The notes: generated from the sequence alone by a model not told the origin. Shown: positions 16,684 to 27,748, numbered from the stretch's first letter. The stretch: DNA of 64,000 nucleotides from Streptomyces marokkonensis (GCF_008312835.1 NZ_VSKS01000006.1:186001-250000), one strand, 5' to 3'. Program-made: numbers and translations.

Positions 16684-16717
16684 GCGACGCGCCGGTGACC
16701 GTGCACCGGCGCGTCGC
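16684..16717 (-). terminator. Intrinsic-type hairpin downstream of the PRC-barrel/DUF2382 gene
   Basis: GCGACGCGCCGGTG pairs perfectly with CACCGGCGCGTCGC (14 bp) around a 6-base loop. It begins 28 bp beyond the stop of the leftward gene. There is no U-tract, as is common in Streptomyces. It could serve both directions. Confidence 0.75.
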
Positions 16718-16744
16718 TCGTCCTGGCCGCGGGGGCGGGGCTGT

Positions 16745-17641
16745 CTACTCCCTGCCCTTCCCGGGGACGTCACGGCCGTGGCGGCCGGTCCTGTCCTCCG
16801 TCTCGGTCTCGGCCTCGATGCGTTCCTTGCGGACCTGACCGCGGACCGTCTCCTCCTCCGACGTCTCCTCGGTGGTCATCCTGACCCGCTCCACCGGGAC
16901 CGTCTCGGTCGTCACGACAGCGCGTTCCTCGTGCAGGGTGACCTCGTGCTCGGCCTCCGAGATGTCCGGGCCCGACATGGCCTCGTCACGGTTGGCGTCC
17001 GTGATCGGCTCACGCTCCACGCGCACTTCCTCGTGGCGCACGGGCACGGTCTGCTGGACCTCCTCGGTGACCACGTACTTGCGCAGCCTGGCCCGTCCGG
17101 TCTCGCGCCGTTCGACGCCGACGTGCATCTCCTCCTCGGAGCGGGTCATGGCGTCGTCACGCGGTCCGGTGCGGGCCTCGCCGGTGGTGCGGGGCGCGCC
17201 CGCCTCCCGGAAGGTGTCGTCCCGGAGCCCGGCCGCGCCCGCCGCTCCGGCGGCACCCGCGGTACCGGCCGTACCCGTGCCGGAGGTCCGCTCACCCTCT
17301 TCCGGTTCACCCAGGACCGAGTCCCAGTTGATGCCGTAGTAGTCGTACAGGCGCTGCTCCTCGTCCATCGACAGGTGGCCGCCCGCGTCGATGTCGACGT
17401 TGGGGGCGTTCTTGATCTTGTCCTTGCGGTAGGGGACCTCGAGGTGGTCCTGCACCAGAGCGGCGTCGCGGATCGGTACGAACGACTCGTTGGAACCGAA
17501 CATGCCCGTTTTGACGGTCACCCACTCGGGGCGTCCGCTCGCGTCGTCGAGGAAGACGTGCTTCGCGTCGCCGATCTTGTTGCCGTCCCCGTCGTACACG
17601 GGGTGATCCAGCAGGATCGAGATCTCTTCGCGGGTGATCAT
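16745..17641 (-). CDS. PRC-barrel and DUF2382 (YsnF/AvaK-like) stress-related protein
   Basis: The N-terminal 115 residues are a PRC-barrel: LLDHPVYDGDGNKIGDAKHV, FGSNESFVPIRDA, and DDYYGINW-like sequence near residue 100. An alanine/glycine/threonine-rich linker near 118-137 leads to a DUF2382 domain from about 160, with repeated MHVGVERRETGRARLRKYVV, VPVRHEEVRVEREPI and EVTLHEERAVVTTETVPVERV. Proteins of this type accumulate under osmotic or general stress, but their biochemical role is not known. The 298-aa sequence is charged and soluble. A GGAGG ten bases upstream supports the ATG at 17641. A hairpin terminator follows. Confidence 0.85.
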   Translation of the reverse strand: MITREEISILLDHPVYDGDGNKIGDAKHVFLDDASGRPEWVTVKTGMFGSNESFVPIRDAALVQDHLEVPYRKDKIKNAPNVDIDAGGHLSMDEEQRLYDYYGINWDSVLGEPEEGERTSGTGTAGTAGAAGAAGAAGLRDDTFREAGAPRTTGEARTGPRDDAMTRSEEEMHVGVERRETGRARLRKYVVTEEVQQTVPVRHEEVRVEREPITDANRDEAMSGPDISEAEHEVTLHEERAVVTTETVPVERVRMTTEETSEEETVRGQVRKERIEAETETEDRTGRHGRDVPGKGRE

Positions 17642-17744
17642 CTTCCATCACCCTCCCTTCGGGGGTCGCTCCCCTCCGGTTCTCCTGCTCGAGTCGCGGA
17701 AAACAGTGCAAAAGGCACAAAAGGCACTTAATTTTCGACAGTGC

Positions 17745-18545
17745 TCACCCGTGGTCACTGCTCCCGCGCCCCGCCGCGGCCTCCGGCTGTGCCGCGCGCG
17801 CCAGCGCACGGCGGTCCCCGTGGCGCCCCGGCGTGATGGGTGCCCGCACCTCGACCTCGGCGGTGACGCCACGGGCCGACGCCACCCGCCACAGCGAGGC
17901 GATCAGGGTGTCGTCACCGACGAACGCGGCCGCGGTGGCCGCCCCGCCCCGCGGGTTCCGGTAGCGGATGCGGACCGGCTGCACCGGAACCCCTGCGTCC
18001 AGAGCCGCCTGGAAGACCGCGCGGCGGAAGGTGCCCTGGGCCCGCCCGCACCAGGTGCTGCCCTCCGGGAACGCCGCGACCGCCGCGCCGCCGCGCAGCA
18101 CACCGGCCAGCGCGGCGACCGTGTCCGGCAGTGCGCGCAGCCGGGCGCGGTCGATGAACAGCACCCCGCCGCGCGCGGCCAGCGCCCCCGCCACGGGCCA
18201 GCGGCGTACCTCCGACTTGGCCAGCATGTGAGCCGGGCGGACCGCGGCGAGCAGGGGTACGTCCAGCCAGGAGATGTGGTTGGCGACGAGCAGCAGTCCG
18301 CCCGTGGGGGCGGCGGCGCCGGTGAAGCTGACCCGGACCCCGGCTGCCCGCACGATCCAGCGGCACCACCGGCGTACGGCCCCCGCCGGGATCCACCGCC
18401 CGAGCGGCAGCAGCGCGATCCCGGCGGCCAGCACGAGCCCGACCACGGCCAGCCTGAGCACGGCCAGCGGGACGGCCGCCGCGGTCGCCGTGGGGTCGAC
18501 GCAGCCCCGCGGGGTGCAGGGCGCGCCCGGCAGCCAGACGCTCAC
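17745..18545 (-). CDS. olsA: 1-acyl-glycerol-3-phosphate/lyso-ornithine-lipid acyltransferase (PlsC family, OlsA-like)
   Basis: The 266-aa protein has an N-terminal hydrophobic anchor, the PlsC catalytic motif NHISWLD (NHx4D) near residue 90, and FPEGSTW near residue 160, the acceptor-binding block. PlsC enzymes acylate lysophosphatidate; OlsA members acylate lyso-ornithine lipid. Its GTG start overlaps the stop of the upstream hemolysin-type N-acyltransferase gene in GTGA, the olsB-olsA order known for ornithine lipid synthesis. This pairing is the main ground for the OlsA reading. A generic phospholipid acyltransferase is the alternative. Confidence 0.75.
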   Translation of the reverse strand: MSVWLPGAPCTPRGCVDPTATAAAVPLAVLRLAVVGLVLAAGIALLPLGRWIPAGAVRRWCRWIVRAAGVRVSFTGAAAPTGGLLLVANHISWLDVPLLAAVRPAHMLAKSEVRRWPVAGALAARGGVLFIDRARLRALPDTVAALAGVLRGGAAVAAFPEGSTWCGRAQGTFRRAVFQAALDAGVPVQPVRIRYRNPRGGAATAAAFVGDDTLIASLWRVASARGVTAEVEVRAPITPGRHGDRRALARAAQPEAAAGRGSSDHG

Positions 18546-19318
18546 CGGGCGGGGACCAGGGAGAGGAAGTGCCGCAGGTAGCGGGGGTTGACCCGGTCCA
18601 TCGGCAGCAGCACGTAGAGGTCGGCGACGCCGAAGTCCACGTCGTGCGCGGGCTCCCCGCAGACCCAGGCGCCGAGCCGGAGGTAGCCGCGCAGCAGGGC
18701 GGGCAGTTCCGCGGGGGTGGCCGCGGAGGACGCCTTCAGCGGCCGCCAGGGCAGCAGCGGGCGCACCCGGTACTCCTCGGGCGCGAGGTGCCTGGCCCGC
18801 ACGCGGTCCCAGGCGGCGGAGGCGAGCGCGCCCCCGTCGGCGAGCGGGACGGAACAGCAGCCGGCCAGCCAGGCGTGTCCCCGGTCGGTCATGTAGCGGG
18901 CGATACCGGCCCAGATGAGTCCGATGACCGCGCCGTCACGGTGGTCGGGGTGCACACAGGAGCGGCCGACCTCGACGAGCGACGGCCGTATCGAATCGAG
19001 TCCCGACAGGTCGAACTCGCCCTCCGCGTACAGCCGTCCGGCGATCCCGGCGCGCTCCGGCGGCAGCAGCCGGTACGTTCCGACGACCTGCCCGCTCGTC
19101 TCCTCGCGTACGAGCAGGTGGTCGCAGTAGGCGTCGAAGGGGTCGACGTCCAGTCCGGGCTGCGGGCCGGACAGCAGCGCGCCCATCTCCCCCGCGAAGA
19201 CGTCGTACCGCAGCCGCTGGGCGGCGCGCACGTCCTCCTCGTCGCGGGCCAGGGTGACGGTGTAGCGGGTGGGTGCGGTGGGCTGCGGAGGGTGGTCGAC
19301 GGTCAGCACGCCGGTCAT
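18542..19318 (-). CDS. olsB: GNAT/hemolysin-type N-acyltransferase (OlsB-like, ornithine-lipid first step)
   Basis: The 258-aa protein belongs to the hemolysin-like acyl-ACP N-acyltransferase group. Segments are AAQRLRYDVFAGEMGA near residue 35, DPFDAYCDHLLVRE near 60, VGTYRLLPPE near 80, and VEVGRSCVHPDHRDGAVIGL near 118. OlsB transfers a 3-hydroxyacyl group to ornithine. Together with the overlapping downstream OlsA-like gene it would make ornithine lipids, phosphorus-free membrane lipids reported in S. coelicolor. The ATG at 19318 follows GGAGAG, so a longer frame to 19555 was rejected. Confidence 0.78.
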   Translation of the reverse strand: MTGVLTVDHPPQPTAPTRYTVTLARDEEDVRAAQRLRYDVFAGEMGALLSGPQPGLDVDPFDAYCDHLLVREETSGQVVGTYRLLPPERAGIAGRLYAEGEFDLSGLDSIRPSLVEVGRSCVHPDHRDGAVIGLIWAGIARYMTDRGHAWLAGCCSVPLADGGALASAAWDRVRARHLAPEEYRVRPLLPWRPLKASSAATPAELPALLRGYLRLGAWVCGEPAHDVDFGVADLYVLLPMDRVNPRYLRHFLSLVPAR

Positions 19319-19447
19319 GGCTCTCTCCTGGTCACGCGCCGGAGCGGGAGTGGGGACACCCCAGTTCTCCCGACCCGGGTTGGCGTGTACGTGACCGGAG
19401 CCGGGAGTAGGGGTGTGGAGATGCTGAATGACCGGAGCGGGAGGTGA

Positions 19448-19483
19448 GACGGGGCCGGAAGGAGCACCTCTCCCGGCCCCGTC
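19448..19483 (-). terminator. Hairpin terminator downstream of sdhCAB
   Basis: GACGGGGCCGG and CCGGCCCCGTC pair over 11 bp, and the loop contains a further GGAG/CTC pairing. It lies 111 bp past the sdhB stop, before the ols promoter region. Confidence 0.6.
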
Positions 19484-19519
19484 CGTCCGCACCTTTCGGC
19501 AGACGTTCACTGAAGCGCC

Positions 19520-19588
19520 CCACGGGGGCGCGGGGAACTGGGCGACAAGCCACATGCGGCCCGCGGCCGGGCCACAAGCTGCCGCCGC
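19520..19588. repeat. Streptomyces interspersed repeat (GGGGGCGCGGGGAACTG type)
   Basis: The stretch reads CACGGGGGCGCGGGGAACTG then GGCGACAAGCCACATGCGGC and further C/G-rich sequence. I recognise this as a short noncoding repeat common between Streptomyces genes, usually just downstream of stops. A diverged relative lies at about 24505-24590. Confidence 0.55.
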
Positions 19589-19594
19589 ACGGCG

Positions 19595-20340
19595 CTACCG
19601 CTTCGCCGCCTTGCGAGTGGCCCGCAGCCACTCCTTGTTCATTCCCGTGATGGAGGTCAGCGGAATGCCCTTCGGGCAGGCGGTGGCGCACTCCCCGGCC
19701 AGGGTGCACCCCCCGAACCCCTCCTCGTCCATCTGCGCCACCATGTCCAGCACCCTGGTCTCGCGTTCGGGCGCCCCCTGCGGCAGCACATTGAGGTGAT
19801 TCACCTTGGCGGAGGTGAAGAGCATCGCCGCCCCGTTGGGGCACGCCGCGACACACGCCCCGCATCCGATGCACTCCGCGTGCTCGAACGCCAGGTCCGC
19901 GTCCGGCTTCGGCACCGGCGTGGCGTGCGCCTCGGGCGCCGAGCCGGTCGGCGCCGTGATGTAGCCGCCGGCCTGGATGATGCGGTCGAAGGCCGACCGG
20001 TCGACCACCAGGTCCTTCACGACCGGGAAGGCGGACGCCCGCCACGGTTCGACGTCGATGGTGTCGCCGTCCTTGAAGGACCGCATGTGCAGCTGGCAGG
20101 TGGTGGTGCGCTCGGGCCCGTGGGCGTCGCCGTTGATGACGAGCGAGCAGGCGCCGCAGATGCCCTCGCGGCAGTCGTGGTCGAAGGCGACCGGGTCCTC
20201 GCCCCTGAGGATGAGCTCCTCGTTGAGGGTGTCGAGCATCTCCAGGAAGGACATCTCGGGCGAGATGCCGTCCACCTCGTACGTGGACATGGCGCCTTCG
20301 GCGTCGGCGTTCTTCTGCCGCCAGACGCGCAGGTTGAGCT

Positions 20341-20344
<4 letters not shown>
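19595..20344 (-). CDS. sdhB: Succinate dehydrogenase/fumarate reductase iron-sulfur subunit
   Basis: The 249-aa subunit carries the [2Fe-2S] ligands in [18 protein letters not shown] and RTTTCQLH. The ferredoxin-type clusters have ligands in [18 protein letters not shown] and [12 protein letters not shown]. It relays electrons from the flavoprotein SdhA to the membrane cytochrome b. The ATG overlaps the sdhA stop in ATGA, so translation is coupled. It is the last gene of the sdhCAB operon. Confidence 0.92.
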
Positions 20345-22290
<1,946 letters not shown>

Positions 22291-22292
22291 GG

Positions 22293-23000
22293 TCAGCTCA
22301 CCACTCCGGTCATGACGGCCACGGGGACGGCGAGGAAGCCGGCCGTGAGCAGCAGCGCGAGGGCATTGGCGGTGGTCTTGAGGGCGCGGTCGCGGGTGCG
22401 GCTGCCGACTCCGAGGGTCTGGGCGGCGCTCCAGAAGCCGTGCCGGACGTGCAGGCCCACGGCGAGCATCGCGACGATGTAGATGACGTTGCCGTACCAG
22501 GTGGAGAAGGTGTCCACGACGTTCTGGTACGGCTTGCCCGTCTCGAAGCCGCCGGAGTGCACGGTGCCGGTGGTCAGGTCGAGGAGGTGCCAGACGATGA
22601 ACAGGGCGAGGATGACGCCGCCCCAGCGCATGGTGCGCGTGGCGTAGCTGGCGCGCGGCTTCTTGTGCACGTACTTGCTGGGGCGCGCCCTGATGTCGCG
22701 GCGGCTGAGCTGGTAGGCGGAGACGGCGTGGGCGACCACCGCGGCGACGAGGACGACGCGGACGATCCACAGCGTCCACTCGTAGTGCATGAACGGTTCG
22801 CCGACCGTACGCAGCCAGTGGGCGTAGTGGTTGAACTCGCCAGCCCCGAAGAAGATCTTCAGGTTCCCGATCATGTGGACGACCAGGTACAGCAGCATGA
22901 TGAGGCCGCTGACCGCCATCACTGTCTTCTTGCCGACGGTCGAGTCCCACACGGTGCGTGCCATGGACGGCCGTCGGTCCGTCCGCGTTGCCAGAGCCAT
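22293..23000 (-). CDS. sdhC: Succinate dehydrogenase cytochrome b558-type membrane anchor
   Basis: The 235-aa protein has five hydrophobic segments and conserved histidines for dihaem binding: [50 protein letters not shown] and [16 protein letters not shown]. This is the SdhC/FrdC fold of Bacillus- and Wolinella-type enzymes with one membrane subunit, exchanging electrons with menaquinone. The ATG at 23000 begins [10 protein letters not shown]; longer frames run into the LysR operator. It heads the operon and lies divergent from a LysR regulator. Confidence 0.9.
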   Translation of the reverse strand: MALATRTDRRPSMARTVWDSTVGKKTVMAVSGLIMLLYLVVHMIGNLKIFFGAGEFNHYAHWLRTVGEPFMHYEWTLWIVRVVLVAAVVAHAVSAYQLSRRDIRARPSKYVHKKPRASYATRTMRWGGVILALFIVWHLLDLTTGTVHSGGFETGKPYQNVVDTFSTWYGNVIYIVAMLAVGLHVRHGFWSAAQTLGVGSRTRDRALKTTANALALLLTAGFLAVPVAVMTGVVS

Positions 23001-23060
23001 ACCACCAGACGCTAGGGCCGAAGGGCCCCATCGGTCCAAGACATGGTCCGGCTCGTTTCG

Positions 23061-23075
23061 ATAGGGTGCGCCTAT
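23061..23075. promoter_or_regulatory. LysR-type binding site between sdhC and the LysR gene
   Basis: ATAGG-GTGCG-CCTAT is a perfect 5-bp inverted repeat containing the LysR signature T-N11-A (T at 23062, A at 23074). It lies 10 bp before the LysR ATG and 61 bp before sdhC, well placed for autoregulation and control of the operon. Confidence 0.75.
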
Positions 23076-23084
23076 GATGGGAGC

Positions 23085-23969
23085 ATGCAGTTCCAGCAGC
23101 TCCAGTACTTCGTGGCCGTCGCCGAGACCAGGCACTTCACCCGGGCCGCGGAACGGGTCCATGTCGCACAGCCCTCCCTGTCACAGCAGATCAAGGCGCT
23201 GGAGCGGGAGCTGGGGGCGGATCTGTTCCGGCGGGCCCGGGGGAACATCACGCTGACCGACGCGGGCGAGGCCCTGCTGCCCCTCGCGCGGCGGATCCTG
23301 GCCGACGCGGACACCGCGCGGCACGAGGTGCAGGAGGTGGCGCAACTGCGCAGCGGGCGGGTGCGGCTGGGGGCGACGCCGAGTCTGTGCACCGGTCTGC
23401 TGCCGGACGTGCTGCGCGCGTTCCACGACCGGTATCCGGGCGTCCGGCTGCTGGTCGAGGAGGGCGGCTCGCACGATCTGGTGCGGGAACTGGCCCGGGG
23501 CGCGCTGGATCTCGCCCTGGTGGTCCTGCCGCTGCCGACGCCGTCGCCCGCGCTGACCACGGTGGAGCTGCTGCGGGAGGACCTGGTGGTGGTGTCCTCG
23601 CCGGACGTCCCCCGGCCGGGGCGGGGCCGGCGCACCGTGCGCATCGCCGATCTGGAGGGTGAGCGGCTGGTGATGTTCCGGCACGGCTACGACCTGCGTG
23701 AGCTGACGGTGGCCGCGTGCCGGGCCGAGGGCTTCGAGCCGGAGTTCGCGGTGGAGGGCGGGGAGATGGACGCGGTGCTGGGGTTCGTGCGGGCGGGGCT
23801 GGGGGTGGCGGTGGTGCCGAGGATGGTGGCCGCGCGGTCGGGACACGGGCTGCGGGTGGCTCCGCTCGCCCGGCCGGGCCTGTACCGGGCCATCGCCCTG
23901 GCGCACCGCAGTGACGTGGCTCCGCCTCGGGCGGCGCGGGAGTTGCAGCGGATGCTGCTGGAGCGCTGA
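23085..23969 (+). CDS. LysR-family regulator, probably of sdhCAB
   Basis: The 294-aa protein has the N-terminal winged helix-turn-helix: [40 protein letters not shown] and [16 protein letters not shown]. It is followed by the periplasmic-binding-like effector domain ([20 protein letters not shown] onwards). It is divergent from the succinate dehydrogenase operon with a T-N11-A palindrome between them, the classic LysR target arrangement. The inducer is unknown; a C4-dicarboxylate or redox cue would be logical. The ATG at 23085 follows GGGAG. Confidence 0.9.
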   Translation: MQFQQLQYFVAVAETRHFTRAAERVHVAQPSLSQQIKALERELGADLFRRARGNITLTDAGEALLPLARRILADADTARHEVQEVAQLRSGRVRLGATPSLCTGLLPDVLRAFHDRYPGVRLLVEEGGSHDLVRELARGALDLALVVLPLPTPSPALTTVELLREDLVVVSSPDVPRPGRGRRTVRIADLEGERLVMFRHGYDLRELTVAACRAEGFEPEFAVEGGEMDAVLGFVRAGLGVAVVPRMVAARSGHGLRVAPLARPGLYRAIALAHRSDVAPPRAARELQRMLLER

Positions 23970-24020
23970 CGCGGGTGTGGGCGCATGAGGATTTTCGCCC
24001 CCGCCGCCCCTCCCCTGCCC

Positions 24021-24047
24021 GTCCCCGGGGGCTCCGCCCCGGACCCC
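24021..24047. repeat. GC-rich hairpin/repeat after the LysR gene
   Basis: GTCCCCGGGGGCTCCGCCCC followed by GGACCCC is self-complementary in several registers. This GGGGCTCCGCCCC element is scattered widely downstream of Streptomyces genes and may act as a terminator for the LysR gene. Confidence 0.55.
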
Positions 24048-24155
24048 CGTTCACGCCCACACGGGCGGTGCCGCACATCGGCACGGCCCGCGCCCCTAGG
24101 CGGGGGTGCCCTGGTGGTAGTACATGCGCCAGCCTGTTCGATCGTCCTGCTTGCG

Positions 24156-24446
24156 CTACAGGGAGCTGCGCAGGGCCCGGCGCCCGTCGAAGCGGGTCTC
24201 GTAGGTGAGGTGCACCAGGCCGGGGGCCAGCAGGACGCCGGTGATCTCCGACGGCTCGTAGACCGGGCCGTCCGCCGAGCCGCCCGGGTGGTCGTGCAGC
24301 TCGGCGATCATCTCGGCGTACGTGTAGCGCCGCCCCGAGGCGCCCACCTCGGTGAACTCCGGGTCCAGCAGGCGCACCACCTCGGCACGCGAGGAACGGA
24401 CGGCCGGGTCCATGAGCCGCAGCTCCCCCTCGACCGCCGCGGTCAC
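24156..24446 (-). CDS. DUF4440/SnoaL-like (NTF2-fold) small protein
   Basis: The 96-aa product reads VTAAVEGELRLMDPAVRSSR, then VVRLLDPEFTEVGASGRRY, TYAEMIAEL and LVHLTYETRFDGRRALRSSL. This matches the NTF2-like DUF4440 family, in which a conical alpha+beta barrel binds small ligands. Function is unknown. GGAGAGGG six bases before the GTG at 24446 fixes that start rather than the GTG at 24473. The protein ends slightly earlier than many family members. Confidence 0.72.
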   Translation of the reverse strand: MTAAVEGELRLMDPAVRSSRAEVVRLLDPEFTEVGASGRRYTYAEMIAELHDHPGGSADGPVYEPSEITGVLLAPGLVHLTYETRFDGRRALRSSL

Positions 24447-24504
24447 CGATTCCCTCTCCTGGTCCGTCCCCACGTGATCCTTCTCCGTCCGTGAGAGCCG
24501 CACC

Positions 24505-24590
24505 CCCAGGGGCGCGGGGCCGGCACCTGTGCGGCTCCGCCGCGTGGGCGCGACGAGCCACAACCGGCCCGCGGCCGCCGTACGCCCCGA
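24505..24590. repeat. Diverged copy of the Streptomyces GGGGCGCGGGG...GACGAGCCAC repeat
   Basis: CCCCCAGGGGCGCGGGGCCG, an insert of about 30 bases, then GCGACGAGCCACAACCGGCC mirror the element at 19520 (CGCGGGGAACTG, GACAAGCCAC). It lies between the DUF4440 gene start and the rmdA stop. Confidence 0.45.
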
Positions 24591-24601
24591 GCCGCTGGGC
24601 C

Positions 24602-26743
24602 CTAGCCCGTAGCGTCCACCAGGGCCAGCTCGTGCAGCCGGTCCGGCGGGCCCGGGCGGGCGTAGTACCAGCCCTGGGCCGTGTCGCAGCCGAGGATGCG
24701 GAGCTGTTCGGCCTGGGCGCCCGTCTCCACGCCCTCCACCGTGACCGCGAGGTCGAGGCTGTGGGCCAGGGACACGATCCCCTCGACGATCTTCAGGTCG
24801 ACGGGGTCGGCCGGGAACTGCTGCATGCTCTGGGTGAAGGAGCGGTCGAGCTTCAGGACGCTCACCGGGAGGCGGCGCAGGTTGGCGAGGTTGGAGTAGC
24901 CGGTGCCGAAGTCGTCGAGGGCGATGTCGACGCCCATCTCCGCCAGGCGGCGCAGGGGCTTGAGGAGATCGTCGTCCGCTCCGATCAGCGCCGACTCGGT
25001 CACCTCGAGGCACAGCGCCTCGGGAGCCACGCCGGTGCGTTCCAGGATGTCCACGGTGTCCTGGACCAGCCCGGGGTGGGTGAGCTGGCAGGGCGAGAGG
25101 TTCACGTTGATGCGCAGCGGACCGAGCGCCTCTCCCCCGTGCCGGTCCCGCCACTCGCGGGCCTGGCGCACCGACTGCTCCAGCACCCAGCGGCCCAGCG
25201 GAACGATCAGCCCCGTGTGCTCGGCGAGCGGGATGAACCGGTCCGGGGACAGCACGCCGTGCTGCGGGTGCAGCCAGCGCACCAGCGCCTCGGCGCCCCG
25301 GACGCTGCCGTCGCCGAGGTGGACCAGCGGCTGGTACTCGATGAAGAACTCGCCCCGGTCCAGGGCCGTCGGCAGCGCCGTGGTGAGCCCGTGCCGGGTG
25401 ATGGCGCGGGCGTCGGCCTCCGGGTCGGCGAGCTCGAACCGGTTGCCGCCCGCCGACTTGGCCCGGTACATGGTGATGTCGGCGCTGCGCAGCACCTCCG
25501 CCGCGCTGCGCTCCCCTGCCGGTCCCTCGACGATGCCGATGCTGCCGCGCACGGTCAGCTCCCGGCCGTCGACGCTGATCGGGGCGAGCAGCGCGTTCAT
25601 GATGCGGGCCGCGAGCTCGTCGACGGTGCGTTCGGTGTCGGATCCGGTGGTCAGGGCCACGAACTCGTCGCCGCCGAGCCGGGCCACCATCTCGCCGGGC
25701 GCGGTGGCGCAGGCCTGGAGCCGGTCGGCGACCTCGACGAGCAGCCGGTCGCCGGCCGCGTGCCCGAGGCTGTCGTTGACGGTCTTGAAGCCGTCCAGGT
25801 CGAGGTAGCACAGCCCGAACCGCTGGCCCTCGCCGGCGCCGAGCGCCTTCTCCAGACGCTCGAAGAAGAACGTCCGGTTGGGCAGTCCGGTGAGCGCGTC
25901 GTGGGTGGCCTCGTACCGCAGCCGGAGGTTGAGCAGCCGCCGCTCGGTGGTGTCCTCCATGAGGGCGAGCTGGTACTGCGGCTCGCCGTCGGGATCGCGG
26001 AGCAGGGACACCGTCAGATTGGTCCACAGGACCGTTCCGTCCGGGCGGTGGAACGCCTTCTCCAGGTGGTAGTGCTCGCGCTCGCCGCTCACCAGCTCGT
26101 CGTAGAGCCGCCAGGTCTGCGGGGCGTCGTCGGGGTGGACCCAGTCCCTGACGTTGCGGCCGCGAAGCCCCTGCTCGGAGAGTCCGAACATGCGCCGCAG
26201 CGCGCCGTTGACCTGCAGGACGTTGCCCTCGAGGTCGGCGATGCCGATGCCTATCGCCGCGCCCTCGAACACCGCGCGGAACCGGGCCTCGGTGGCGTGC
26301 AGCGCCTGCGCCACGACGCCCTGCGCCTCCAGCGCGGCCTGGGCGATGGCCTCCTGTTCGGCCAGCGTCCGCTCGCGCAGCGCCCGCGCGAACCCCGCGG
26401 CCATGGCGTGCTGGAGCCTGGCGCTGCGTGCCCTGAGGTCCTCGCGGTCGCCGTCCCCGCCGCAGTACAGGACGAGATAGGCGTCCACGCAGTCGAGGGT
26501 CCGGCTGAGCGCCTCCGGGTCGGTGCAGTGCGCCTCCACCAGGGCCGCGCCGGCCGTCCTGCCCGCGTCCGCGTCGAAGGACCTGGCCCGCAGTGCCTCG
26601 CTCAGCCGGCGGGCCAGCGGCAGCAGACGCTCCTCGAACTCCGGGCGGGTCGACGAGGTGGAGGTCACCGGGTAGACCGCCCGGCTCCAGATCGTCGCGA
26701 ACCGGCGCAGTCTGTCCTCCGGCCCGTCCGGCTCCGCGCTCAC
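24602..26743 (-). CDS. rmdA: RmdA-type PAS-GGDEF-EAL cyclic di-GMP phosphodiesterase
   Basis: Domains of this 713-aa protein, in order, are an N-terminal helical region, a PAS sensor (about 150-268, ARFRAVFEGAAIGIGIADLE) and a GGDEF domain (275-440) with intact RLGGDEF at 355-361. A C-terminal EAL domain follows, with EALVRW at 485, NVNLSPCQL, DDFGTGYSNL and TVEGVET. All phosphodiesterase motifs look present. S. coelicolor RmdA (SCO0928) has this architecture and lowers c-di-GMP to regulate development. The GTG at 26743 overlaps the stop of the upstream methyltransferase gene (GTGA), implying coupling. Confidence 0.87.
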   Translation of the reverse strand: MSAEPDGPEDRLRRFATIWSRAVYPVTSTSSTRPEFEERLLPLARRLSEALRARSFDADAGRTAGAALVEAHCTDPEALSRTLDCVDAYLVLYCGGDGDREDLRARSARLQHAMAAGFARALRERTLAEQEAIAQAALEAQGVVAQALHATEARFRAVFEGAAIGIGIADLEGNVLQVNGALRRMFGLSEQGLRGRNVRDWVHPDDAPQTWRLYDELVSGEREHYHLEKAFHRPDGTVLWTNLTVSLLRDPDGEPQYQLALMEDTTERRLLNLRLRYEATHDALTGLPNRTFFFERLEKALGAGEGQRFGLCYLDLDGFKTVNDSLGHAAGDRLLVEVADRLQACATAPGEMVARLGGDEFVALTTGSDTERTVDELAARIMNALLAPISVDGRELTVRGSIGIVEGPAGERSAAEVLRSADITMYRAKSAGGNRFELADPEADARAITRHGLTTALPTALDRGEFFIEYQPLVHLGDGSVRGAEALVRWLHPQHGVLSPDRFIPLAEHTGLIVPLGRWVLEQSVRQAREWRDRHGGEALGPLRINVNLSPCQLTHPGLVQDTVDILERTGVAPEALCLEVTESALIGADDDLLKPLRRLAEMGVDIALDDFGTGYSNLANLRRLPVSVLKLDRSFTQSMQQFPADPVDLKIVEGIVSLAHSLDLAVTVEGVETGAQAEQLRILGCDTAQGWYYARPGPPDRLHELALVDATG

Positions 26744-27552
26744 GCCGTACGCCCCACGCCCGCGAAACCGGAGAAGGCATAGGGATCCTCGTCCTCCGGT
26801 GCGGTGTCCGGCCGCCACTGCGGCATCGGCACCAGTCCGGGTTCCACCATGTCGTACCCCTCGAAGAACCGCGCGATCTCGTCGCGCGTGCGCATGATCA
26901 GCGGGTTGCGAATGTTCTGGTACACGTCCACCGCCCCCTCGGCCCGCTCCGGCGGCAGCGGAATCCCGTCGTACGAGGCATGGGTGAGCACGAGCATGCT
27001 GCCGGGCGCGAGGGCCTCGCGCAGTTCGGTCACCGCCGCATACGGGTCGTCCGCGTCTTCCACGAAGTGCAGTATGGCAACGAGAAGCAGCGCCACTGGC
27101 CGATTCAGGTCGATCAGTCGGAGCACTTCGGGACTGGCCAGGATCTCCTGCGGCTTGCGGAGGTCCGCGGCGAGGATGTCCGCCCGGTCGTTGCCGTCGA
27201 GAACCGCCTGGCTGTGCGCCACGGCCACGGGGTCGTGGTCGACGTACATCACGCGTGCGTCCGGGTCGGCCGCCTGGGCCACCTCGTGGACGTTGCCGAA
27301 CGTCGGGATGCCGGAGCCGATGTCCAGGAACTGGGTGATGCCCTCGGCGACGGCGAAACGCACCGCCCGCCGCATGAACGCCCGGTTCGCCTGCATGATC
27401 TTGGGCAGTCCCGGCATGAACTCCATGGCCTGGCGGGCCGCTTGCCGGTCGACCTCGAAGTTGTGCGAACCGCCCAGGTAGAAGTCGTACATCCGGGAGA
27501 CGCTGGGCACCGTGATGTCGATGCTCCGGGGGGCCCAGGCGGGACGCTCCAT
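26740..27552 (-). CDS. SAM-dependent methyltransferase, actinobacterial DUF574/Methyltransf_19 family
   Basis: The 270-aa protein starts MERPAWAPRSIDITVPSVSR and has the SAM-binding loop FLDIGSGIPTFGNVHEVAQ, then VMYVDHDPVAVAHSQAVL, NRPVALLLVAILHFVED and LVLTHASYDG. This family is large and specific to actinomycetes, and its substrates are not known. GGAGAG five bases upstream supports the ATG at 27552; a TTG four codons upstream is possible. Its stop overlaps the rmdA start, so the two proteins are made together. Confidence 0.82.
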   Translation of the reverse strand: MERPAWAPRSIDITVPSVSRMYDFYLGGSHNFEVDRQAARQAMEFMPGLPKIMQANRAFMRRAVRFAVAEGITQFLDIGSGIPTFGNVHEVAQAADPDARVMYVDHDPVAVAHSQAVLDGNDRADILAADLRKPQEILASPEVLRLIDLNRPVALLLVAILHFVEDADDPYAAVTELREALAPGSMLVLTHASYDGIPLPPERAEGAVDVYQNIRNPLIMRTRDEIARFFEGYDMVEPGLVPMPQWRPDTAPEDEDPYAFSGFAGVGRTA

Positions 27553-27748
27553 GTATCTCTCCAAGGCGTAGGCGATCCGGTGTTCGAGCAGAGGCTACTG
27601 ATCGCCCGCCAAGGGAGCGACCCCAAACGGAAATTGACCATCCGTTCCCGGTCACTGCCAGTGGCACGTGCCGGGTCGGACCGCTCCTGTGCGTGACGAG
27701 ACGTGTCCGCGGGAATCCGGAGAGTCCCCGGTGCGTCACGGCACAGCG

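Noticed and set aside
16398-16838. Possible gene in the copZ downstream gap
   Set aside because: No Shine-Dalgarno, no recognisable protein features, and it runs through the terminator hairpin into a real gene.
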